A stretch of 64,000 nt of DNA from Candidatus Thorarchaeota archaeon (GTDB taxonomy: Archaea > Asgardarchaeota > Thorarchaeia > Thorarchaeales > Thorarchaeaceae), in the NCBI GenBank assembly GCA_004524445.1, contig SDNP01000008.1, positions 29,080 through 93,079 on the forward strand, in the 5' to 3' direction. This document shows, piece after piece, positions 59,536 to 64,000 of this stretch. Under the pieces are notes generated by a model, which ran no database searches, was not told where the DNA came from, and saw nothing but the letters and a program-made list of their open reading frames with translations. Both the position numbers and the translations under genes were made by a program. How positions within the stretch are numbered: the stretch's first letter is position 1; the number at the start of each line of letters is the position of its first letter.

Positions 59536-62211
59536 GTGGCTGAAAATAGACGAATCAGAAAAATTGCTGAGATAAAAGAACCTGAAACCCAGCGTTATGG
59601 CTCCAAGGCTTGTAACCTAGCTCGGCTTGCAAAAATGGGATTGAACGTTCCAAGTGCATTTGTGGTGGATACTGAAACATTCGATTATATTGTGGAAACA
59701 AATGGATGGAGAGATTTCATAAACGAGGCACTAAGCGACTGCGACCTATCAGATCCCAGTCAATTGAATGATGTATCAACCAAGATTCGCAGACAGATGC
59801 TGAAGGGGCAACTGCCTTCAGACCTTATAGTCAGTATCACTTCCACGGTAGAAGCAATGGATGCGGATGTACTGGTAGTTCGTTCGTCTGCCACAGCTGA
59901 GGACCTTCCCGATGCCTCATTCGCTGGACAATACGATACATTTCTGAACATCACAACACAAGACGAGGTAATCCAGAAGATAGTGGCTTGCTACGCCTCT
60001 CTTTGGACCCCACGAGCCATCACTTATAGAAAAGAACTTGAAATTCCTCATGACAAAATCAAGCTAGCTGTGATTGTCCAGAATCAAGTTGATGCAAAGA
60101 GTGCCGGTGTATTGTTTACTAGAGACCCGGTATCACCATTCCACGATTATGCAGTCATCGAGTCGACAGCAGGTTTGGGGGAGAGCGTCGTATCAGGCGA
60201 CGTTACTCCAGATCGTTTCTATATATCAAGAGAGATGCAGGGCAGCCGCACTGATTTCACAATCATCAGAACAGAACTGAATGGGCACGAGCAGTCATCA
60301 GCGAGGAGCTCCCCTAGGAATGGAGAGTATGTATCTGCATCGATTAATAAAAACCAGGCAAAGAAAATAGCAGCGATTGGTGAAAGGATAGAACAGGAAT
60401 TTGGTCTCTATCAAGATGTCGAGTGGGCAATCGACAAGAAAGGCTCAATTCACATCCTCCAGACACGACCAATCACGACGCTAGCAATTGCAGAAGATGA
60501 CGCCTATTGGACTAGAGGGTATGCCGACGATTACTGGAATGACAATGTCACGCCCTTATTTTTCGACCTGTTAGGCGATCAGTTAACCTACATTGTAAAT
60601 AATGAATTGAATGCGATAATGGGATACGAGCAAATGTCTTCGGAGCTTTTACGATTTCACAAGGCACATGCATATTTCAACCTCGATGTGCTCAAGCGAA
60701 AGGTAATCAATGAGATACCACCATTCTTGCGTTCGGAGGATGTGCTAAATTATTTCCCAGAGGGCACAGGCATCTATGGGAAGGAAACAATGAAAAACTT
60801 GCCCTTTAATCTCAAAAGCCGCTTGATGGCGGAGATACGGGTTATGCTATTTGATGGTCAAGGAAGTATGACCAAGACTGCAGATGTCTATCAAGAGTGG
60901 AATGATGAGGTGTTTGTTCCCTATTGCAAATATTTCGACAAGGAACTACAGTCTTTGCGAATGAATGGGTCAGATAAGGATCTCATGAATCTGGCCGATG
61001 AACTGGACAAGTTGATGATGGATCATTTCAGATTGGTGCGCTATGGCATACCTGTACATAACATAGGCATGAACCTAATGTCAAGCTATTTACTGCGGAG
61101 GTTCTTAGGAGAAGATAGGGCTTCAAGGGTGTATCCCATTCTGATTTCCGGGCTAGACCATAAAACAAGTGAAACAAATGAGGCACTCTACCAACTGGTT
61201 GAATTCGCGGCAAAGAAACCCTTGGTGCGGAGAATAATCTTAGAATCCAAACCGGACCGCGTTCTAAACAATCTTCGTCAAGATGAGAGCATCGAGTCCA
61301 GCCAATTTATTGAGGAATTTGATGATTTCATTGATGAATATGGAGTAAGAGGTTTCACTCGTGAGCCGTTTTATCCACGATGGAAGGAAGATCCCGGTCT
61401 AGTCTTTAATGTCATGAAGAGCCTATTACGTGGTCAGTCAGAAGTCAGGTCCCGGGATAGACAGCAACTCCGATATGAGAGAGAGAAGATAGAGAAGGAG
61501 GTTAGAAAATCCATCCTCAATCAAAGGTTTGGACAGGTTAAGTGGATCTTGTTCTCCACCATCCTTGGGTTTGCTAGACGTTATATCTGCTTCCGGGAGG
61601 ATCAAAGATTCAATTTGGATAGATGGATAACTAGAAACAGAGAGTTGTTTCTTGAGTTGGGAAGCAGATTCATGCAGTTGGGGATTCTTGAAACGCCATC
61701 AGACATATTCTTCCTTAGAAGGAAAGAGATACGCAATTTAATTCGTGATGAGCCAGATTCTGAAGCAATCAAACATGTCCGCTCGGTAATGCTTGAGAGA
61801 AAAGAGGATTTCCAAGAAAATGAAGATAGCACACCGCCGAAATTTCTGGTAGCCAGTTCTGAATATGATGACATTGAGGTAGATATCGAAGATGGAGTAT
61901 TGAGAGGAATTCCAGCAAGTCAGGGAAAAGCAACAGGGACAATTCGGGTGTTGCACTCAATTCATGAAATTTCCGAAGTTTTAGAGGGTGAAATTCTTGT
62001 GGTTCCCAAGACCGACCCTGGTTGGACACCCGTATTTGCCAAGATAGGTGGATTGATCACTGAAACCGGAGGAATTCTGAGCCATGGCGCAGTAGTATCG
62101 AGAGAATATGATATCCCGGCAATCACGAATATTAGACATGCTTGTGAAACCTTTCAAACTGGGCAGAAGGTATCAATTGATGGTACAAAGGGGCATATAC
62201 ATATTCATTGA
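59536..62211 (+). CDS. Rifampicin-phosphotransferase-like PEP-synthase-family protein
   Basis: The ~891-residue protein begins with a PEP-synthase-type ATP-grasp domain (KACNLARLAKMGLNVPSAFVVD; VRSSATAEDLPDASFAGQYDTFLN ~125; DVEWAIDKKGSIHILQTRPI ~300). A ~480-residue helical middle region follows. The C-terminus is the swinging-His domain (TDPGWTPVFAKIGGLITE; GGILSHGAVVSREYDIPA, His ~853). The His domain at the very end and no TIM barrel match rifampicin phosphotransferase rather than PpsA. It should phosphorylate an acceptor via phospho-His from ATP. GTG 59536 with GGGAG upstream is preferred. Confidence 0.85.
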   Translation: MAENRRIRKIAEIKEPETQRYGSKACNLARLAKMGLNVPSAFVVDTETFDYIVETNGWRDFINEALSDCDLSDPSQLNDVSTKIRRQMLKGQLPSDLIVSITSTVEAMDADVLVVRSSATAEDLPDASFAGQYDTFLNITTQDEVIQKIVACYASLWTPRAITYRKELEIPHDKIKLAVIVQNQVDAKSAGVLFTRDPVSPFHDYAVIESTAGLGESVVSGDVTPDRFYISREMQGSRTDFTIIRTELNGHEQSSARSSPRNGEYVSASINKNQAKKIAAIGERIEQEFGLYQDVEWAIDKKGSIHILQTRPITTLAIAEDDAYWTRGYADDYWNDNVTPLFFDLLGDQLTYIVNNELNAIMGYEQMSSELLRFHKAHAYFNLDVLKRKVINEIPPFLRSEDVLNYFPEGTGIYGKETMKNLPFNLKSRLMAEIRVMLFDGQGSMTKTADVYQEWNDEVFVPYCKYFDKELQSLRMNGSDKDLMNLADELDKLMMDHFRLVRYGIPVHNIGMNLMSSYLLRRFLGEDRASRVYPILISGLDHKTSETNEALYQLVEFAAKKPLVRRIILESKPDRVLNNLRQDESIESSQFIEEFDDFIDEYGVRGFTREPFYPRWKEDPGLVFNVMKSLLRGQSEVRSRDRQQLRYEREKIEKEVRKSILNQRFGQVKWILFSTILGFARRYICFREDQRFNLDRWITRNRELFLELGSRFMQLGILETPSDIFFLRRKEIRNLIRDEPDSEAIKHVRSVMLERKEDFQENEDSTPPKFLVASSEYDDIEVDIEDGVLRGIPASQGKATGTIRVLHSIHEISEVLEGEILVVPKTDPGWTPVFAKIGGLITETGGILSHGAVVSREYDIPAITNIRHACETFQTGQKVSIDGTKGHIHIH

Positions 62212-62226
62212 GAGGGAACGATTCTG

Positions 62227-63192
62227 ATGGAGCAATTGACACACGATATTGGCAATACTGACGAAAATTGGAATGAGAGCTACTACTTGGTTTTCTATGA
62301 CAAAGAAAACGAGATTGGTGGGATGAGTAGAGTTGGTTTCAAGCCAAATAAACCAGAAGGCATGACTTTCTTCTTTATCTTTCTCCCAGATGGTTCGGTT
62401 GGCGCATATCATTTGGAAGATAATGCAGGGAACTATCCTGAGAACCTAGCTGTTGGTGGCGTAACTCACAAGCCATTGAGAAATGGTAGCTGGAAGTTCC
62501 TCTTCGAGGGGCCGCTAATCATTCTAGATGATTCGAGAAATTTGCCAAAAGTAAGTAAGAGCCCAGAAGTTATCACAGATCTTCTTGGAGGAAAAATCGA
62601 ACTACAATTTTCTCCCATAAATGAGCCCTATGAATATAGCGAGCATATGACAACGAAATCACTAGAGCTTGGCAAGAAGTCAGGAGATAAGCACTGGGAA
62701 CAGATTGCACAGGTTAGCGGCAATATCAGAATCGGTGAAAAAGAATACATCGTCGAAAAGGCCATGGCACAGAGAGATCATACGCATGGAATAAGAGACT
62801 GGACCGGAGTGGGAAACTGGTTCTATTTCGTAGTCTGGTTTGGTCCTAATCTGGCAATCAATCCCGCTGCTATCGTGACGGATGACGGAGAGCTTGGTTC
62901 GGGTGGTTTTCTATTCAGGGATGGAAAAAACATACCTCTTATCGAGATAACACTCAAAGAGCACAAGTTCGAGGAAGATGGAGCCTATCCCATCAAAACT
63001 GTGCTTGAACTGACTGACGCTAATGGTAATTATCATATTTTGGAAGCTGAACCAGGACGGATTATTCCCGTTCCATTTACCGAAAGAGATGGAAGAGAGT
63101 CAATTCTGATTCAATCGTTCGGAAAATTCAAACTTGATGAGATAACTGGTGGTTATGGCTCTTACGAAATCCTTCGCAGATTAGACTCGTAA
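62227..63192 (+). CDS. DUF7064/CrtC-like beta-barrel protein
   Basis: The 321-residue protein resembles the CrtC/AttH-like lipocalin double barrel: early SRVGFKPNKPEG (~36), the WKFLFEGP strand (~87) and a central QRDHTHGIRDW motif (~184) typical of DUF7064-type members. A small-molecule ligand or substrate is likely, but the function is unknown. It starts 15 bases downstream of the dikinase gene, in the same operon, so a joint role on one hydrophobic or aromatic substrate is possible. Confidence 0.7.
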   Translation: MEQLTHDIGNTDENWNESYYLVFYDKENEIGGMSRVGFKPNKPEGMTFFFIFLPDGSVGAYHLEDNAGNYPENLAVGGVTHKPLRNGSWKFLFEGPLIILDDSRNLPKVSKSPEVITDLLGGKIELQFSPINEPYEYSEHMTTKSLELGKKSGDKHWEQIAQVSGNIRIGEKEYIVEKAMAQRDHTHGIRDWTGVGNWFYFVVWFGPNLAINPAAIVTDDGELGSGGFLFRDGKNIPLIEITLKEHKFEEDGAYPIKTVLELTDANGNYHILEAEPGRIIPVPFTERDGRESILIQSFGKFKLDEITGGYGSYEILRRLDS

Positions 63193-63250
63193 TTGGAATA
63201 TGCGACGGATATTAATACCCAACAAGGCAAACAGGAGATGGAGAATATAG

Positions 63251-63892
63251 ATGTTTGAGATGGTGCAGGAGCCGGGCATCGAACAAACAATGTCAAAGAC
63301 AATCGTCTATGTGGTCAATACGGCGGAGCCTAATCCCGAAGGAGAAGCATTGACAGACAGGGGGAAAGAACAAAGTCATGAGTTATTTCGTTCTCGTTTA
63401 ATAACAGGACCCGAATCTATCTATTCGGGCATATCTGGCCCAGTTATGCAGACCGCCGATATTGTATCATCTGATTTTGGTATCCCTTCAATCATGGTTG
63501 AGTGTCTAAGCAACGCCAATTTGGGAAAATCAGATGGTTCTCTTGAGGATAAAAAGAGGAAAATTTTAGAGATGTGGGATGACCTTGACCGCTCACCTGA
63601 AAACGGAGAGTCTATGCGGGAAATTCAGTCAATATTGTCGAATTGTGTAAATGAGTTGGCGGTAAATCACTCAGGACAAAGCATAGTCGTTGTGTGTGAA
63701 TCCATACCCTTCATTCTATTTTACAGACTAGTTGTTGGGGGAGTTCCCACAAAGGATGAATGGCTGAATCTCGGATACTGCAGCTGTGCATCGTACGAGT
63801 ATTCTAACAATGGCTGGGCACTTCTACTGCCACCAGATAATACGTATCTCAGTGAGCCGAGTACAGTATCTGATGTATTCTCCAGCGAGTAG
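63251..63892 (+). CDS. Histidine-phosphatase-fold protein with degenerate active site
   Basis: The ~213-residue protein follows the phosphoglycerate-mutase fold: strand IVYVVNTAEPNPEGEALTDRGKEQ (~19), IYSGISGPVMQTADIVSS (~57) at the place of the S-x-L-x-R-A-x-x-T helix, GESMREIQSIL (~119) and SIVVVCESIPFIL (~142). Catalytic RHG is replaced by NTA and the second His (VSHG) by VCES, so it is probably not active. A GGAG site precedes ATG 63251; the Met at 63293 is alternative. It is the last gene before a terminator. Confidence 0.7.
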   Translation: MFEMVQEPGIEQTMSKTIVYVVNTAEPNPEGEALTDRGKEQSHELFRSRLITGPESIYSGISGPVMQTADIVSSDFGIPSIMVECLSNANLGKSDGSLEDKKRKILEMWDDLDRSPENGESMREIQSILSNCVNELAVNHSGQSIVVVCESIPFILFYRLVVGGVPTKDEWLNLGYCSCASYEYSNNGWALLLPPDNTYLSEPSTVSDVFSSE

Positions 63893-63908
63893 ATTCAAAA
63901 AAGGAAAG

Positions 63909-63928
63909 AAGGGATGTTGCCATCCCTT
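63909..63928. terminator. Perfect 8-bp hairpin between convergent genes
   Basis: AAGGGATG, loop TTGC, CATCCCTT, located 17 bases after the phosphatase-like stop and seven bases before the stop of the converging gene. It probably acts in both directions. Confidence 0.6.
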
Positions 63929-63934
63929 GATAGT

Positions 63935-64000
63935 TTACCTTCTACGACGCAATAGAACCAATATGATGACAATAACAGCCACTAGGCCGCCTACCAAAAC
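63935..64000 (-). CDS. C-terminal end of a membrane-anchored protein (partial)
   Basis: The minus strand is open to the window edge and encodes about 21 residues ending in TAA 63935: a continuous hydrophobic helix (LVGGLVAVIVIILVLL) followed by RRRR. This matches the C-terminal anchor seen in the proteins at 46427 and 49611. The remaining protein lies outside the window. Confidence 0.6.
   Translation of the reverse strand, partial: VLVGGLVAVIVIILVLLRRRR

Noticed and set aside
1..64000. tRNA or rRNA genes and CRISPR arrays
   Set aside because: No T-arm-like GGTTCGAATCC-type motifs with acceptor pairing and no regular direct repeats were noticed while reading; a covariance-model scan would be decisive.

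Overview
The window looks like part of the chromosome of an anaerobic, hydrogen- and ferredoxin-dependent archaeon, most likely an Asgard-type (Thor-/Loki-like) lineage. This rests on the following: methanogen-style Mvh hydrogenase and Hdr genes without any methanogenesis genes, two tungsten-type aldehyde:ferredoxin oxidoreductases, a GTP-type PEP carboxykinase, an archaeal DUF2096-type protein, archaeal TATA promoters with leaderless starts, and a probable selenocysteine gene with a 3'-UTR structure. No ribosomal marker is present, so the taxonomy is inference.

Layout. 0-7.6 kb: assorted housekeeping genes (membrane protein, thioredoxin-like protein, GNAT, CooC, TusA/DsrE sulfur relay, F420-type oxidoreductase). 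7.6-9.4 kb: a PAS histidine kinase ending in a thioredoxin-like CxxC domain. 9.6-20.5 kb: an electron-transfer island (hdrA-mvhD fusion, polyferredoxin, aldehyde oxidoreductase plus ferredoxin, DUF2096-type gene, hdrB remnant, hdrC). It lies between two ungapped 617-nt copies of an arsR/zinc-ATPase segment; the left copy is truncated and the right copy continues into an intact P-type ATPase. 20.5-31.5 kb: ABC exporter, SfsA, DinB, threonine dehydratase, nitroreductase, orphan EutA, GNAT, TrmO. 31.5-39 kb: a second kinase with a thioredoxin-like tail (lacking the usual phospho-acceptor His), then hdrC-hdrB-hdrA(short)-hdrA(long)-mvhD-wHTH. 39-43.4 kb: SagB-type oxidoreductase, CBS protein with HPF-like tail, ZIP transporter, BRCT and OB-fold proteins. 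43.5-46.3 kb: a [NiFe] hydrogenase (mvhG, mvhA) whose large subunit lacks its C-terminal Ni-ligand motif; the motif is in a separate downstream mini-gene, vhuU, with an in-frame UGA at the nickel-ligand position. Upstream of mvhG is a decayed mvhD. 46.4-64 kb: anchored surface proteins, SRAP peptidase, PEPCK, a second aldehyde oxidoreductase, HEAT-like, PRC-barrel, zinc-ribbon and HhH proteins, a rifampicin-phosphotransferase-like dikinase, and a degenerate histidine phosphatase.

How it fits together. The hydrogenase (MvhG/MvhA/VhuU) would pass electrons through MvhD to HdrA, where flavin-based bifurcation would couple reduction of ferredoxin to reduction of an HdrBC substrate. The aldehyde oxidoreductases would add or draw ferredoxin electrons, and CooC points to a Ni-CODH elsewhere in the genome. 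The repeated partial copies (hdrB', mvhD', arsR/ATPase') show that these modules have been duplicated and pruned. The strongest finding is the selenocysteine-type vhuU mini-gene with a stem-loop starting directly after its stop codon. The two kinases with thioredoxin-like tails are the next best candidates for an undescribed redox-sensing system.
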